The notes: generated from the letters alone by a model not told the origin. Counted from the first letter of the stretch, positions 46,960 to 56,265 are shown. The stretch: 64,000 nucleotides of DNA from Arthrobacter sp. 9AX (GCF_902506095.1 NZ_LR733293.1:2366558-2430557), one strand, 5' to 3'. A program made the numbers and translations.

Positions 46960-47517
46960 TCACCACGGCAGGCCCCGCAGATCAATTGTCCCGGCGGGCC
47001 ACGCCTCAATTGATTTGGTTCCTGCACAGACCAGGGTTGGGCCAGCGCTTTCGATCACAGTCATCGCATCGCGCGGGGAAACGTCACGGATAAGGGATTC
47101 GACAAGGACAAAGCCGCACGACTGATAGAAGGGCACCACCTCTTCACGGCACCCGAGCAGGCCAAATTCGGCCGGAGCATCACCACGCATAGCTTCCTGG
47201 AGCGAAGACATCATCCCATGGCCAATACGTTGGCCACGGGTCGCAGCCGCAGTCAGGACCCCGCCGATGCCTGCAACGACAACTTCACCTTTGCCCACTG
47301 CTACAAAGCGTCGTGCCGAGGCAGCATATCCAACGAGGTTGCCACCGTCGCGGACCAGGCAATGCAGTTCGCCTCGTGCATACCCGTAGCCTTGCTTCGG
47401 ATTCCAAGGACCCCATTCATCCTCGTACTCACTGTCGAAGAGAACAGCCATATCGGCGTAGTCACTGGCAGAGAGTTGGGTAGTCCACCGAAGTTCCAGG
47501 GAAGTCACCCGGCCCAC
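46960..47517 (-). CDS. GNAT acetyltransferase related to the AAC(2')/NodA group
   Basis: 185-aa acetyltransferase. 'YARGELHCLVRDGGNLVGY' and 'AGIGGVLTAAATRGQRIGH' contain the acetyl-CoA loop (R-G-Q-R-I-G-H), followed by 'GMMSSLQEAM' and 'FYQSCGFVLVESLI'. The layout, including a C-terminal 'AGTIDLRGLPW', resembles aminoglycoside 2'-N-acetyltransferases and related enzymes, but substrate specificity cannot be claimed. GTG 47517 was chosen because TGGAGA lies 8 nt upstream; the frame continues to 47550. Confidence 0.83.
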   Translation of the reverse strand: MGRVTSLELRWTTQLSASDYADMAVLFDSEYEDEWGPWNPKQGYGYARGELHCLVRDGGNLVGYAASARRFVAVGKGEVVVAGIGGVLTAAATRGQRIGHGMMSSLQEAMRGDAPAEFGLLGCREEVVPFYQSCGFVLVESLIRDVSPRDAMTVIESAGPTLVCAGTKSIEAWPAGTIDLRGLPW

Positions 47518-47592
47518 GCTAACAATCTCCAGGGAATTGCGGCCGGTCACCTGACAAGGCCGGTTTCTGCCGGTACCGGTTTCGCCGCGGCC

Positions 47593-47742
47593 CTAGTGCC
47601 GCTGTCCGACGCCGGCGCCCACCACGGCACCAAGGCCCAGCCCCACCGCAAAGCCGAGGAAGGGACTGTCAAAGACAGCCAGGCCCAGGGCTATTCCGAC
47701 GGCGGCGCCCACGAGGCAGCAGATCCACAGCGGCTTGTTCAT
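47593..47742 (-). CDS. Small two-helix membrane protein (49 aa)
   Basis: ATG at 47742 opens 'MNKPLWICCLVGAAVGIAL', continuing to two glycine-rich hydrophobic segments (about 5-22 and 27-45) and ending GQRH. TAGCAT at 47751-47756 ends 8 nt before the ATG, close to the leaderless spacing used elsewhere here. It looks like a glycine-zipper type small membrane protein. No family recognised. Confidence 0.6.
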   Translation of the reverse strand: MNKPLWICCLVGAAVGIALGLAVFDSPFLGFAVGLGLGAVVGAGVGQRH

Positions 47743-47811
47743 GGGGACTGATGCTACCTGCCATCCGGCGTGACATCGCGGAGGTGCCGGACCCGGCCGT
47801 GTACACCGGGC

Positions 47812-48281
47812 CTAGCCGTTATAGGCCTTCTGCAGTTCAGCGATGTCCAGCTTCCGCATTCCGAGCATCGCCTGCATCGCCCGCTGTGAACCGAGGGGAT
47901 CCGGGCCGGCGATCAGGGAGTTGAGTACTGACGGGATGATTTGCCAGGAGACCCCGAAGCGGTCCTTGAGCCAGCCGCACTGGCTTTCGCTGCCGCCGTC
48001 GGTCAGGGCTGACCAGTAGCGGTCCACCATCTCCTGGTCGCCGCACTCGACCATAAAGGAGACGGCTTCGGTGAACCTGGCTCCCCGCGCACCATTTAGA
48101 GCCGTGAAGGCGCGGCCCTCGAGCTCAAATTCGACGGCGATGGCCTGGCTCTCGGGCCCGGGTGCACCTTCGAAACGCGAGACGTTGAGAATCCTGGAGT
48201 CGTCAAAAACTGACGTGTAGAACTTCGCGCCTGTTCAGCCTCGTTCTCGAACCAGAGGCAGGTTCCGATGGTGCGTGGCAT
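47812..48281 (-). pseudogene. VOC/PhnB-like protein with a one-base frameshift
   Basis: The N-terminus 'MPRTIGTCLWFENEAEQA' (ATG 48281, AAAGGAG upstream) and the downstream frame 'FYTSVFDDSRILNVSRFEG' through 'MVECGDQEMVDRYWSALTD' and 'CGWLKDRFGVSWQIIPSVL' belong to one PhnB/3-demethylubiquinone methyltransferase-like VOC protein of about 156 aa. The frames are joined only if one base is inserted near 48228-48232, giving E-Q-A-A-K-F-Y. A sequencing error or a genuine mutation are both possible. The metal/ligand residues are otherwise intact. Confidence 0.8.
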
Positions 48282-48336
48282 AGGTTGCTCCTTTCCGGCT
48301 TGAGCCTAGCGGCGGCTCATGACGGGGACAACGGTT

Positions 48337-48735
48337 TCAGTTGACCCCCGCGTCCCGGGGCGCCGGTTCCGCGGGATGCCGGCTGACAAGACCCACGGTG
48401 TTGCCCTCACTGTCCCTGATGAAGGCCATCCACTCATCCGTGCCAACGGGCCCCAACAGCCCGTCATTGTGGCTGAAGATGACCTGCGGCTCCGCCACCA
48501 CTTCGACTCCCCTGCCCCGGAGTTCCCTGACGGACTTCCGCACGTCGGGAACCTCGAGGTACAGAAGGGCCCGCGGGGCTCCCCGCTCCAGCAGCAGCCG
48601 AAGGCCGTCAAGGTCGAAGAAGAGGAGGCCGGGCGGGTCGAACACTGCCGTGGGTTGGACAGCGAGCAGTTCCGAATAGAAGCGGGCCGCACGCTCGAGG
48701 TCGTCCGCGTACTGCGCCACCTGGATCAATCGCAT
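48337..48735 (-). CDS. VOC family protein (glyoxalase/bleomycin-resistance fold)
   Basis: 132-aa two-repeat beta-alpha-beta protein. It begins 'MRLIQVAQYADDLERAARF' and 'YSELLAVQPTAVFDPPGLL', and the second repeat is 'LYLEVPDVRKSVRELRGRG' ending 'AFIRDSEGNTVGLVSRHP' with the conserved F-x-D-P/S-x-G-N motif. The ATG at 48735 has AAAGG upstream. Substrate unknown. A second, frameshifted VOC gene follows 55 bp downstream on the same strand. Confidence 0.88.
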   Translation of the reverse strand: MRLIQVAQYADDLERAARFYSELLAVQPTAVFDPPGLLFFDLDGLRLLLERGAPRALLYLEVPDVRKSVRELRGRGVEVVAEPQVIFSHNDGLLGPVGTDEWMAFIRDSEGNTVGLVSRHPAEPAPRDAGVN

Positions 48736-48838
48736 GGTTCTGCCTTTCCAATATCCGGCTGAGTCCATCCTGCTGAGTCGCCGGGTCAGGAACAAGGGGT
48801 GGCAACCGGGAGTGCTCCACATTGCTAGGCTCGAAACC

Positions 48839-49240
48839 ATGACCCCTTCAATTCAGCGGCCCGTGCCGGCCCTTTCCAGGCGGCGGATTGCAGCCGCGGC
48901 CATCACGGACACCGTTCTGATCCTGGTGTTCGCAGCAGTGGGCAGGGACGCCCACCAGCGGGGCGATGTGGTGGCGGGCGTTTTCCTGACGGCGTGGCCC
49001 TTCCTTGCCGGAGCGGCCCTGGGCTGGCTGGTTTTCAAAGCCTGGCGCAATCCCATGTCCGTGCGCCGGACCGGCCTGGCCGTGTGGCTGGCGGCGTTGG
49101 CCGGCGGCATGGTGCTGCGGCTGCTCACGAACCAGACCGTGGTGTTGCCGTTCATTCTTGTTGCTTTGCTCAGCCTCGGGCTGCTGCTGGTTGGCTGGCG
49201 GCTGGTGTGGGCAGGAGCCCGCCGGCTCCGGAAGACCTGA
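48839..49240 (+). CDS. DUF3054 family membrane protein
   Basis: 133-aa protein with four transmembrane helices: 'AITDTVLILVFAAVGRDAH', 'GVFLTAWPFLAGAALGW', 'GLAVWLAALAGGMVLRLL' and 'LPFILVALLSLGLLLVGWR'. 'D-T-V-L-I-L-V-F-A-A-x-G-R' and 'R-x-G-L-x-V-W' are the family marks. No catalytic motif. TAGGCT (48826-48831) ends 7 nt before the ATG, so it is probably leaderless. Confidence 0.87.
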   Translation: MTPSIQRPVPALSRRRIAAAAITDTVLILVFAAVGRDAHQRGDVVAGVFLTAWPFLAGAALGWLVFKAWRNPMSVRRTGLAVWLAALAGGMVLRLLTNQTVVLPFILVALLSLGLLLVGWRLVWAGARRLRKT

Positions 49241-49352
49241 GGCAGAGGCGCACGCCAGGTACCGGCGGCGCGGGGACTCGATGTAATAGGCTGACAGCAC
49301 CGAGAAGCCTGCCGGGCCCTGCCACGGCGCAACAGATCCGAAAGGATTAACC

Positions 49353-49634
49353 GTGATCACCGCATTCGTTCTGATCAAGACCGACGCCGCGCGCATTCCT
49401 GAAACCGCCGAGGAAATCTCAGCGATCGACGGGATCAGCGAGGTCTACTCAGTGACGGGCGAATGGGACCTGATCGCGGTGGCACGCGTACGGCGGCACG
49501 AGGACCTTGCCGATGTCATCGCGGACCGGCTCTCCAAGGTGCCTGCCGTTGTGCACACCACAACGCATATTGCGTTCCGCGCCTACTCCCAGCATGACCT
49601 GGACGCAGCTTTCGCCCTCGGTTTCGAGCAGTAG
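49353..49634 (+). CDS. Stand-alone RAM (Lrp/AsnC ligand-binding) domain protein
   Basis: 93-aa protein consisting only of the amino-acid-sensing RAM domain: 'MITAFVLIKTDAARIPETA', 'ISAIDGISEVYSVTGEWDL', 'IAVARVRRHEDLADVIADR' and 'VHTTTHIAFRAYSQHDLDA'. There is no DNA-binding domain. AAAGGA lies upstream of the GTG. Such proteins can hetero-oligomerise with Lrp regulators or act as allosteric sensors. It sits next to trpD in convergent orientation (15 bp gap), a conserved arrangement in actinobacteria near ctaE. Confidence 0.9.
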   Translation: MITAFVLIKTDAARIPETAEEISAIDGISEVYSVTGEWDLIAVARVRRHEDLADVIADRLSKVPAVVHTTTHIAFRAYSQHDLDAAFALGFEQ

Positions 49635-49649
49635 GCCGCCGCGGGTCCG

Positions 49650-50705
49650 TCAGCGGCGGGTCAGCGACACCCAGTTGTCCAGCACTGCCGCAGCGGCGCC
49701 GGAAGCGATGGATTCGGCTGCCCGGTCGTAGGCAGCCCGCATCCGCTCAAGGAGCGGGCCTTCCGCCGTGGTGTCATATGCCACGAGACCGGCCGCAGCG
49801 TTGAGCAGGACGGCATCCCGGGCGGGGCCTTCCTTGCCTGCGAGGACCTCGCGGACCACGGCAGCATTCGCATGCGCGTCTCCGCCGCGAAGCTGCTCCA
49901 CTGTAGCCAGCGTGATGCCCAGGTCCTCAGGGGAAAACGTCTGCTCCACCACGGTGCCGTTGCGGATCTCCCATACGGTTGAAGGCCCGGTAGTGGTGAG
50001 CTCGTCCAGCCCGTCATTGCCACGGAACACCAGGCCCCGGCTCCCCCGCTGGGCCAGGACTCCTGCCACCAGCGGCGCCATCCTGGCATTGGCAACGCCG
50101 ACTGCCGAGGCCTGCACATGTGCCGGGTTGGTCAGGGGGCCAAGGAAGTTGAAGGCGGTAGGGATGGCCAGCTCCTTTCGCGGCACCGCCGTGTGGCGGA
50201 AGGACGGATGGAACACCTGCGCGAAGCAGAAGGTGATTCCCGCCTCCTCGGCGTTGCGGGCCACCTGCCCGATGGACAGGTCCAGCCGGACCCCGAGCGC
50301 CTCCAGCACATCCGCTGACCCGGACGACGACGACGCCGCGCGGTTGCCGTGCTTAACCACCTTTGCGCCCGCCCCGGCAGCAACCAGTGCAGCCATCGTG
50401 GAGATGTTCACGGTGTTGAGTTGGTCACCACCGGTCCCCACGATGTCAAGCTTTTCTCCGGAGATGGATACCGGATTCGCGTGCGCAAGCATGGCATCAA
50501 CGAGGCCGGACAGCTCCTCAACGGTTTCGCCCTTGGCGCTGAGGGCTACCAGGAATCCTGCGATCTGGGCAGGCGTAGCCTCCCCGGACATGATGGTGTC
50601 CATGGCCCACGCGGTGTTGTCCGCGGTGAGGTCCTTGCCATTGATCAGTGCCGAAATCAGCCGCGGCCAAGTGTTGACCGATGCTGCAGATGCCTGTGAA
50701 GTCAC
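49650..50705 (-). CDS. trpD: Anthranilate phosphoribosyltransferase TrpD
   Basis: 351-aa enzyme of tryptophan synthesis joining anthranilate to PRPP. PRPP motif '[19 protein letters not shown]' (GTGGD), then '[19 protein letters not shown]' and '[12 protein letters not shown]' are diagnostic; the Gly-rich hinge is intact. The GTG at 50705 is preceded by TAGCAT (50712-50717) at 6 nt, so it is likely leaderless. The gene is away from other trp genes and divergent from ctaE, as at the mycobacterial trpD-ctaE locus. Confidence 0.96.
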   Translation of the reverse strand: MTSQASAASVNTWPRLISALINGKDLTADNTAWAMDTIMSGEATPAQIAGFLVALSAKGETVEELSGLVDAMLAHANPVSISGEKLDIVGTGGDQLNTVNISTMAALVAAGAGAKVVKHGNRAASSSSGSADVLEALGVRLDLSIGQVARNAEEAGITFCFAQVFHPSFRHTAVPRKELAIPTAFNFLGPLTNPAHVQASAVGVANARMAPLVAGVLAQRGSRGLVFRGNDGLDELTTTGPSTVWEIRNGTVVEQTFSPEDLGITLATVEQLRGGDAHANAAVVREVLAGKEGPARDAVLLNAAAGLVAYDTTAEGPLLERMRAAYDRAAESIASGAAAAVLDNWVSLTRR

Positions 50706-50711
50706 CTGCTG

Positions 50712-50847
50712 ATGCTACCGAGGGATGGCAGGCACTGACCAATGTGAACGGCCGGCGGAACTTTTCCGGGCAATTTCGCGTCTTTGTAGAAAAAGTCCCC
50801 CGAAAAGCCGGTTTGCGTTGGGCAGCACGGAGTTTTACAGACATAAT
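50712..50847. promoter_or_regulatory. Divergent trpD and ctaE promoters
   Basis: Minus-strand TAGCAT (50712-50717) lies 6 nt before the trpD GTG. Plus-strand CATAAT (50842-50847), with TTGGGC 18 nt upstream, lies 6 nt before the ctaE GTG. Between them are about 120 bp without other recognisable sites. Confidence 0.5.
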
Positions 50848-50853
50848 GTCTAT

Positions 50854-51492
50854 GTGACATCTGCGACCCATGCCCCCAGTACCCCGGCGCACCCCACGCT
50901 GAACCGCCCCAATATGGTTTCCGTTGGAACCGTAGTGTGGCTCTCCAGCGAGTTGATGTTCTTCGCCGGTCTCTTTGCCATGTACTTCACACTGCGCTCC
51001 ACCAGCGGCGAGATGTGGGCCGAAGAGACAGCCAAGCTCAACTTCCCGTTTGCGCTCGTTAACACGATCGTCCTTGTGGCCAGTTCCTTTACTTGCCAGA
51101 TGGGCGTCTTCGCCGCCGAGCGGCTGCAGCCGCGCAAGACCGGCGGGGCTTTCCAGTTCTCCCGCTGGGGAATGAACGAATGGTTCACCCTCACATTCCT
51201 GATGGGTGCCTTCTTCGTCGCCGGCCAGGCCACTGAATACGCGATGCTGGTTTCCGAGCATGTCTCGCTTTCCTCCAACGCCTACGGTTCAGCCTTCTAC
51301 ATGACCACCGGATTCCATGGCCTGCACGTGATCGGCGGACTGGTTGCCTTCCTCCTGATCATGGGGCGCTCCTTTGCCGCGAAGAAGTTCGGGCACTTCG
51401 AAGCAACATCTGCGATCGTCACCTCGTACTACTGGCACTTTGTTGACGTCGTCTGGATCGGCCTCTTCCTGGTCATCTACGTACTCAAGTAG
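50854..51492 (+). CDS. ctaE: Cytochrome c oxidase subunit III (CtaE)
   Basis: 212-aa subunit of the aa3-type terminal oxidase with five transmembrane helices. Conserved: '[19 protein letters not shown]', 'YFTLRSTSG', '[19 protein letters not shown]', '[17 protein letters not shown]' and '[19 protein letters not shown]'. The GTG start follows CATAAT by 6 nt (leaderless candidate). It heads the ctaE-qcrC-qcrA-qcrB operon. In actinobacteria this oxidase forms a supercomplex with the bcc complex encoded next door. Confidence 0.95.
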   Translation: MTSATHAPSTPAHPTLNRPNMVSVGTVVWLSSELMFFAGLFAMYFTLRSTSGEMWAEETAKLNFPFALVNTIVLVASSFTCQMGVFAAERLQPRKTGGAFQFSRWGMNEWFTLTFLMGAFFVAGQATEYAMLVSEHVSLSSNAYGSAFYMTTGFHGLHVIGGLVAFLLIMGRSFAAKKFGHFEATSAIVTSYYWHFVDVVWIGLFLVIYVLK

Positions 51493-51578
51493 CCAGCTTT
51501 GATTCTTTTTCTACAAGAGGCAGAATTTCAGGTAGCGGCTCCCGGAGCCCGCCCAGGATCGAATAAAGGAACCACCAC

Positions 51579-52367
51579 GTGAAGGCACTCTCGCAAAAGC
51601 GGCGACACCCACTGGCAGTCATTGCCCTCCTACTGATGGGGCTTCTCATCACTGGCGGGCTGTACGCCGTGGCCACCACCGTCAACGAGGCCAAGGCTTC
51701 CACCACCACCTACAGCACAAGTGACGTTGAGGAAGGTGGAAAACTCTTCGCCGCCAACTGCGCCACCTGCCACGGCATGGGCGCCAGCGGTTCCCAGGAT
51801 GGTCCGTCCCTCGTGGGCGTCGGCGCTGCTGCTGTTGACTTCCAGGTTGGAACCGGCCGCATGCCCATGCAGATGAACGGCCCCCAGGCGCTGAAGAAGC
51901 CTGCGCAGTTCAACGACGAACAAACCCGCGAGCTTGCAGCCTATGTTGCCTCCCTGGGAGCCGGCCCGGCAATTCCTGATGAAAGCCTGTTGGACGGCAA
52001 GGGTGACGCAGCCAAAGGTGGAGAACTCTTCCGCACCAACTGCGCAATGTGCCACAACGCTGCGGCCGCCGGCGGCGCATTGACCCGGGGTAAGTTCGCA
52101 CCCGCACTGGCAGATGTTTCCGGCAAGCACATTTACGAGGCAATGGTCACCGGACCGCAGAACATGCCGGTCTTCAGCGACTCCAACATCACGCCTGAAG
52201 GAAAGCGCGACATCGTCACCTTCCTGAAGCAGATCGAGACCACCGGCTCTCCCGGCGGCGCTGACCTCGGTTCCCTCGGCCCCGTGGCGGAAGGCCTGTT
52301 CGTCTGGGTCGCAGGCCTTGGCGTCATCATCGCCTTCACCATCTGGCTGACTTCCCGGACGTCCTAG
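51579..52367 (+). CDS. qcrC: Diheme cytochrome c subunit of the bcc complex (QcrC)
   Basis: 262-aa membrane-anchored cytochrome c1. An N-terminal helix ('LAVIALLLMGLLITGGLYA') is followed by two c-type heme sites, CATCH and CAMCH, each in its own domain (about 45-130 and 140-215), and a C-terminal transmembrane helix ('GLFVWVAGLGVIIAFTIWL'). The diheme form replaces a separate soluble cytochrome c and passes electrons directly to the oxidase. The GTG start has AAAGGAA upstream. Confidence 0.95.
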   Translation: MKALSQKRRHPLAVIALLLMGLLITGGLYAVATTVNEAKASTTTYSTSDVEEGGKLFAANCATCHGMGASGSQDGPSLVGVGAAAVDFQVGTGRMPMQMNGPQALKKPAQFNDEQTRELAAYVASLGAGPAIPDESLLDGKGDAAKGGELFRTNCAMCHNAAAAGGALTRGKFAPALADVSGKHIYEAMVTGPQNMPVFSDSNITPEGKRDIVTFLKQIETTGSPGGADLGSLGPVAEGLFVWVAGLGVIIAFTIWLTSRTS

Positions 52368-52466
52368 GATCTTCGCGGAACACCACAACTTCTGCTGGCG
52401 AGTCAGCAGCTTGATATTAGAAACTAACCCGGCATCCGCCGGGACGAGAGAAGGATGAGGCGAATT

Positions 52467-53537
52467 ATGGGCAACCATAGTGACGGCAGTCCGAACCACT
52501 CGGGCACCGTAGCTACGGCTGGTCAGAATGAGGTGGAGAAATTCCAGGATCCTGGAATTCCCCCGCACCGTTTGCGCCTGGCTGACACGGACCCGAAGGC
52601 CGCAAAGCGGGCAGAACGGCAGGTCGCCTTACTATTTGGCATTTCTGTTGTTGGCACCCTGATCTTCCTGGTGGCGTACTTCGCCATCGATCTTGGGGAA
52701 GACTCGGCGATTGCCACCATCCGGCTCCAGAACATGCTCCTGGGCCTTGGTACCGCGTTTGCGATGCTTGGCATCGGTACCGGCATCGTGCACTGGGCAA
52801 AAGCCCTGATGCCGGACCACGAAGTATCCGAAGAACGCCACGCGATCCGCTACGAAGAGGACCGCCAGGCCGCTGTCCGCATCGTTGAGGACATCGTCGA
52901 AGAGACCGGCATCAAGCGCCGTCCTCTGATCCGCAACACCCTTCTGGGTGCTGTGGCGCTGGCGCCGCTGCCCGCAGTTGCCATTTTCGGCGACCTCGGT
53001 CCGCGTCCGGACGACAAACTGGCCCACACCATGTGGGCACCCCAGGAAGGCAAGCTCAAGCGCCTCGCCCGGGACCCTGACGGAACCCCGATCAAGGCTT
53101 CCGACGTCACCATCGGTTCTGCCTTCCACGTCATCCCGGAAGGCCTGAACGAGCTCCACGAGGGCAAGCTGAACGAGAAGGCCAAGGCCGTTGTCCTGCT
53201 CATGCGCCTTGATCCCGCTTCATTGAACCCCTCCGAGGGCCGCGAAGACTGGGGTTACAACGGCATCGTTGCCTACTCCAAGATCTGCACCCACGTTGGT
53301 TGCCCCGTTGCTCTCTACGAGCAGCAGACGCACCACCTGCTGTGCCCGTGCCACCAGTCCACCTTTGACCTCACTCAGGAGTGCAAGGTGATCTTCGGCC
53401 CCGCCAGCCGGCCCCTCCCCCAGCTGCCCATCGCAGTTGACGATGAGGGCTACCTGGTCGCCACCAGCGACTTCAAAGAACCTGTAGGACCGAGTTACTG
53501 GGAGCGTGATATGCATGAGCGCAGCATCACCAGCTGA
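52467..53537 (+). CDS. qcrA: Rieske iron-sulfur subunit (QcrA)
   Basis: 356-aa Rieske protein. The two cluster motifs are 'CTHVGCP' and 'CPCHQS' (Cys-His pairs ligating a 2Fe-2S). Three N-terminal transmembrane segments ('ALLFGISVVGTLIFLVAYF', 'MLLGLGTAFAMLGIGTGIV', and 'TLLGAVALAPLPAVAIF') are the actinobacterial arrangement. ATG 52467 is favoured because GAGG lies 7 nt upstream; ATG 52455 would be too close to GAGAAGG. It overlaps qcrB by 23 bp. Confidence 0.95.
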   Translation: MGNHSDGSPNHSGTVATAGQNEVEKFQDPGIPPHRLRLADTDPKAAKRAERQVALLFGISVVGTLIFLVAYFAIDLGEDSAIATIRLQNMLLGLGTAFAMLGIGTGIVHWAKALMPDHEVSEERHAIRYEEDRQAAVRIVEDIVEETGIKRRPLIRNTLLGAVALAPLPAVAIFGDLGPRPDDKLAHTMWAPQEGKLKRLARDPDGTPIKASDVTIGSAFHVIPEGLNELHEGKLNEKAKAVVLLMRLDPASLNPSEGREDWGYNGIVAYSKICTHVGCPVALYEQQTHHLLCPCHQSTFDLTQECKVIFGPASRPLPQLPIAVDDEGYLVATSDFKEPVGPSYWERDMHERSITS

Positions 53538-55185
53538 GCCCGCTTTCGTCGCCAAAACCAAGACAGGCCGGTTCACCGACTTCGTCGATGCACGTGTTGG
53601 CGGTTCCGGCATCCTCCGCGAATTCGGCCGCAAGGTCTTCCCCGACCACTGGTCCTTCATGTTCGGGGAAGTGGCACTGTACTCCTTTGTCATCCTGCTG
53701 CTGTCCGGCACCTTCCTGACATTCTTCTTCGACCCGTCCATGGCAGAAACGCACTACGACGGTTCCTACGTGCCCCTCAAGGGCGTCGAAATGTCCGTGG
53801 CCTACAGCTCCTCCCTGGACATCTCGTTCGACATCCGTGGCGGCCTGTTCATGCGCCAGGTCCACCACTGGGCAGCACTGCTGTTCGTGGCCTCCATCGC
53901 CGTGCACATGCTGCGCGTGTTCTTCACCGGCGCGTTCCGCAAGCCGCGTGAAATGAACTGGGTGGTGGGCAGCGTGCTGCTCATCCTGGCCATGGCTGCC
54001 GGCTTCACCGGCTACTCCCTCCCCGATGACCTGCTGTCCGGAAACGGCCTGCGCATCATCGACGGCGTGATCAAGTCCATCCCCGTGGTTGGCACCTACA
54101 TCTCCTTCTTCCTCTTTGGTGGGGAGTTCCCGGGTACCGCCATCATCAGCCGCCTGTACATGCTGCACATCCTGCTGGTCCCCGCACTGATCCTGCTGAT
54201 GATCGTCCTTCACCTCTTTATGGTGGTGGTCCACAAGCACACCCAGTACCCTGGCCCGGGCCGCAACGACAACAACGTTGTCGGTTACCCGCTGGGTCCC
54301 GTCTACGCTGCCAAGGCCGGTGGATTCTTCTTCATCGTCTTCGGTGTGCTGGCCCTGATGGCCGGTTTCTTCACGATCAACCCGATCTGGAACTACGGTC
54401 CCTACGACCCCTCCCCGGTGTCCGCCGGTACCCAGCCTGACTGGTACATCGGCTTCGTGGACGGTGCCCTCCGCCTGATGCCGGGAACCTTCGGTGACTG
54501 GCACGTCGAGCAGACGTGGCTCGGATTCGTGTTCACGTTCAACGTCCTGCTCCCCGCACTGGTACCTGCCGGCATCCTGTTCACGGTGATGTTCATGTAC
54601 CCCTGGATTGAGCGGTGGATCACCAAGGACGACCGCGAACACCATGTCCTGGACCGTCCGCGCAACGCTCCCACCCGCACCGCCATTGGTGTGGCCGGCT
54701 TCGTCTGGTATTGCGTGATGTGGGCCGCTGCCGGTTCGGACCTCATCGCCACCCACTTCCACGTGTCACTCAACGACGTCACCTACTGGCTGAGGGCACT
54801 GTTCTTCGTGGGACCGATCATCGCGTTCATCGTCACCAAGCGCGTGGCGTTGGCCCTGCAGCGCAAGGACCGCGAAATCGCCCTGCACGGCCGGGAGACC
54901 GGACGCATCGTCCGCCTGCCGCACGGCGAGTTCATCGAGGTGCACGCACCGCTGGACGAGTACAAGCGCTACAAGCTGGTCGGTTTCGAATCGCCTCAGG
55001 TCCTGCCTGCTGTACCCAACGAACACGGTGTGGTGACCCGCAAGGAGAAGCGCCGCGCGTTCCTCTCCCGCTGGTTCTTCGAGGACCGTGTTGCCCCGGC
55101 AACCCCGGCTGAGCTGGAAGCCGCCCACGGCCACGGCCATGCGGCAGTCGAAGCACCCGAGGAAGCCAAGAGCCTGAGCCACTAG
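53515..55185 (+). CDS. qcrB: Cytochrome b subunit of the bcc complex (QcrB)
   Basis: 556-aa menaquinol-oxidising subunit. The b-heme and quinone elements 'MRQVHHWAALLFVASIAVH', 'GSVLLILAMAAGFTGYSLP' and 'VPALILLMIVLHLFMVVVH' are clear, and 'PYDPSPVSAGTQPDWYIGF' carries the PDWY (Qo) motif. The C-terminal region of about 120 residues is a charged actinobacterial extension. ATG 53515 has GGGAG 9 nt upstream inside qcrA. This is the target subunit of Q203-class inhibitors in mycobacteria. Confidence 0.95.
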   Translation: MSAASPAEPAFVAKTKTGRFTDFVDARVGGSGILREFGRKVFPDHWSFMFGEVALYSFVILLLSGTFLTFFFDPSMAETHYDGSYVPLKGVEMSVAYSSSLDISFDIRGGLFMRQVHHWAALLFVASIAVHMLRVFFTGAFRKPREMNWVVGSVLLILAMAAGFTGYSLPDDLLSGNGLRIIDGVIKSIPVVGTYISFFLFGGEFPGTAIISRLYMLHILLVPALILLMIVLHLFMVVVHKHTQYPGPGRNDNNVVGYPLGPVYAAKAGGFFFIVFGVLALMAGFFTINPIWNYGPYDPSPVSAGTQPDWYIGFVDGALRLMPGTFGDWHVEQTWLGFVFTFNVLLPALVPAGILFTVMFMYPWIERWITKDDREHHVLDRPRNAPTRTAIGVAGFVWYCVMWAAAGSDLIATHFHVSLNDVTYWLRALFFVGPIIAFIVTKRVALALQRKDREIALHGRETGRIVRLPHGEFIEVHAPLDEYKRYKLVGFESPQVLPAVPNEHGVVTRKEKRRAFLSRWFFEDRVAPATPAELEAAHGHGHAAVEAPEEAKSLSH

Positions 55186-55202
55186 GCCCAGTCAGTTTCC
55201 AC

Positions 55203-55242
55203 ACAGAGAAGGCCCGGTCCGAAAGGACCGGGCCTTCTCTGT
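55203..55242 (+). terminator. Terminator of the ctaE-qcrCAB operon
   Basis: Perfect 18-bp stem (ACAGAGAAGGCCCGGTCC paired with its complement) with a GAAA tetraloop, 17 bp after the qcrB stop, followed by TTGCC. Confidence 0.88.
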
Positions 55243-55328
55243 TGCCAGGGGCACTCCATCGTCTTCCCGCCGCAGGCGCTTCCCGCCACGGGCCATTGTC
55301 GCCGTCGGCACAGTGCGCCGTAGCCCCG

Positions 55329-56099
55329 CTAGTGGCTCCTGGACCTGCGTGCACCCGGCCGCTGCAGTGGAACCCATAGTTTGTAGCGGTCCGCGCGGTA
55401 ATACGAAACCGAGTAGTCCACCATGGTCCGCGCAACGAAGGCGTGACGCTGGATCTTCAACAGTGGGGCGCCGACTTCGACGTTCAGCAGCCGGGCCGTG
55501 GACGGGGAGGCCGCGGTGGCTTCGATCATGTCCTCCCCCCACTCCATTACCAGGCCGTACTGCTCACTCAGGACGTTGTAGAGCGATGTGGGCGGCTCGC
55601 CGTCCAGCAGGCCGGGAACGCGGTGTGCCGGGATGAAGTTCTCATCGACGCTCATCGGTTCACCATCCGCCAGCAGGAGGCGCCTGAACCGGACCAGGGG
55701 CGTTCCCTCGTCCAGCTGGAGCTCGCGGGCCAGGAAGGCACTTGCCCCGATCTGCTCGAAACTCAGGACCTTGGCAGCCGGGACCATGCCTCGGCGCTGC
55801 ATTTCCTCGCTGTACGAGGTCAGCTTGACCTGCAGGTCCAGCTTGGGCCTGCGGACGAAGGTCCCCAACCCCACTACCCGCTCAATCACTTCTTCGCCCA
55901 CCAAGGCGTCAATGGCCTGGCGGACGGTCATCCTGGCGAGGCCGAACCGTTCCGCCAGGTCGCGTTCCGAGGGCAGCGCGGAGCCCGGCCGGCACTGCTC
56001 GACAATGTAGGTCCGGAGGATTTCGCGCAGCTGGACCCAGATGGCTGTGCCACTGGTCCGGTCAATGTCACCGGCGATGGCGGCCGCGCTACCGGCCAC
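55329..56099 (-). CDS. GntR family (HutC/UTRA) transcriptional regulator
   Basis: 256-aa repressor. The N-terminal wHTH is 'IWVQLREILRTYIVEQCRP' with 'LPSERDLAERFGLARMTVR' and 'GLGTFVRRPK'. The UTRA effector domain follows ('LTSYSEEMQRRGMVPAAKV', 'RLLLADGEPMSVDENFIP', 'VVDYSVSYYRADRYKLWVP' region). It is divergent from ptsH with 166 bp between starts. HutC/UTRA members such as DasR control amino-sugar and PTS genes, so a PTS-linked regulon is a reasonable inference. Confidence 0.9.
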   Translation of the reverse strand: MAGSAAAIAGDIDRTSGTAIWVQLREILRTYIVEQCRPGSALPSERDLAERFGLARMTVRQAIDALVGEEVIERVVGLGTFVRRPKLDLQVKLTSYSEEMQRRGMVPAAKVLSFEQIGASAFLARELQLDEGTPLVRFRRLLLADGEPMSVDENFIPAHRVPGLLDGEPPTSLYNVLSEQYGLVMEWGEDMIEATAASPSTARLLNVEVGAPLLKIQRHAFVARTMVDYSVSYYRADRYKLWVPLQRPGARRSRSH

Positions 56100-56265
56100 G
56101 GCACACCGCCCGTTGATTTAGGTTCACCCGGCCATTTTAGGGCAGGTCTAGACCACGGGGGGCCACAGAAGCGGAGCATTTCGCCGTGCGGGCCGGCCTG
56201 CCGCTATATTGGACAGGAAAATTTCCATTCCCGACGGATGGGGCCGTCATCAAGAAGGAGTCCCG

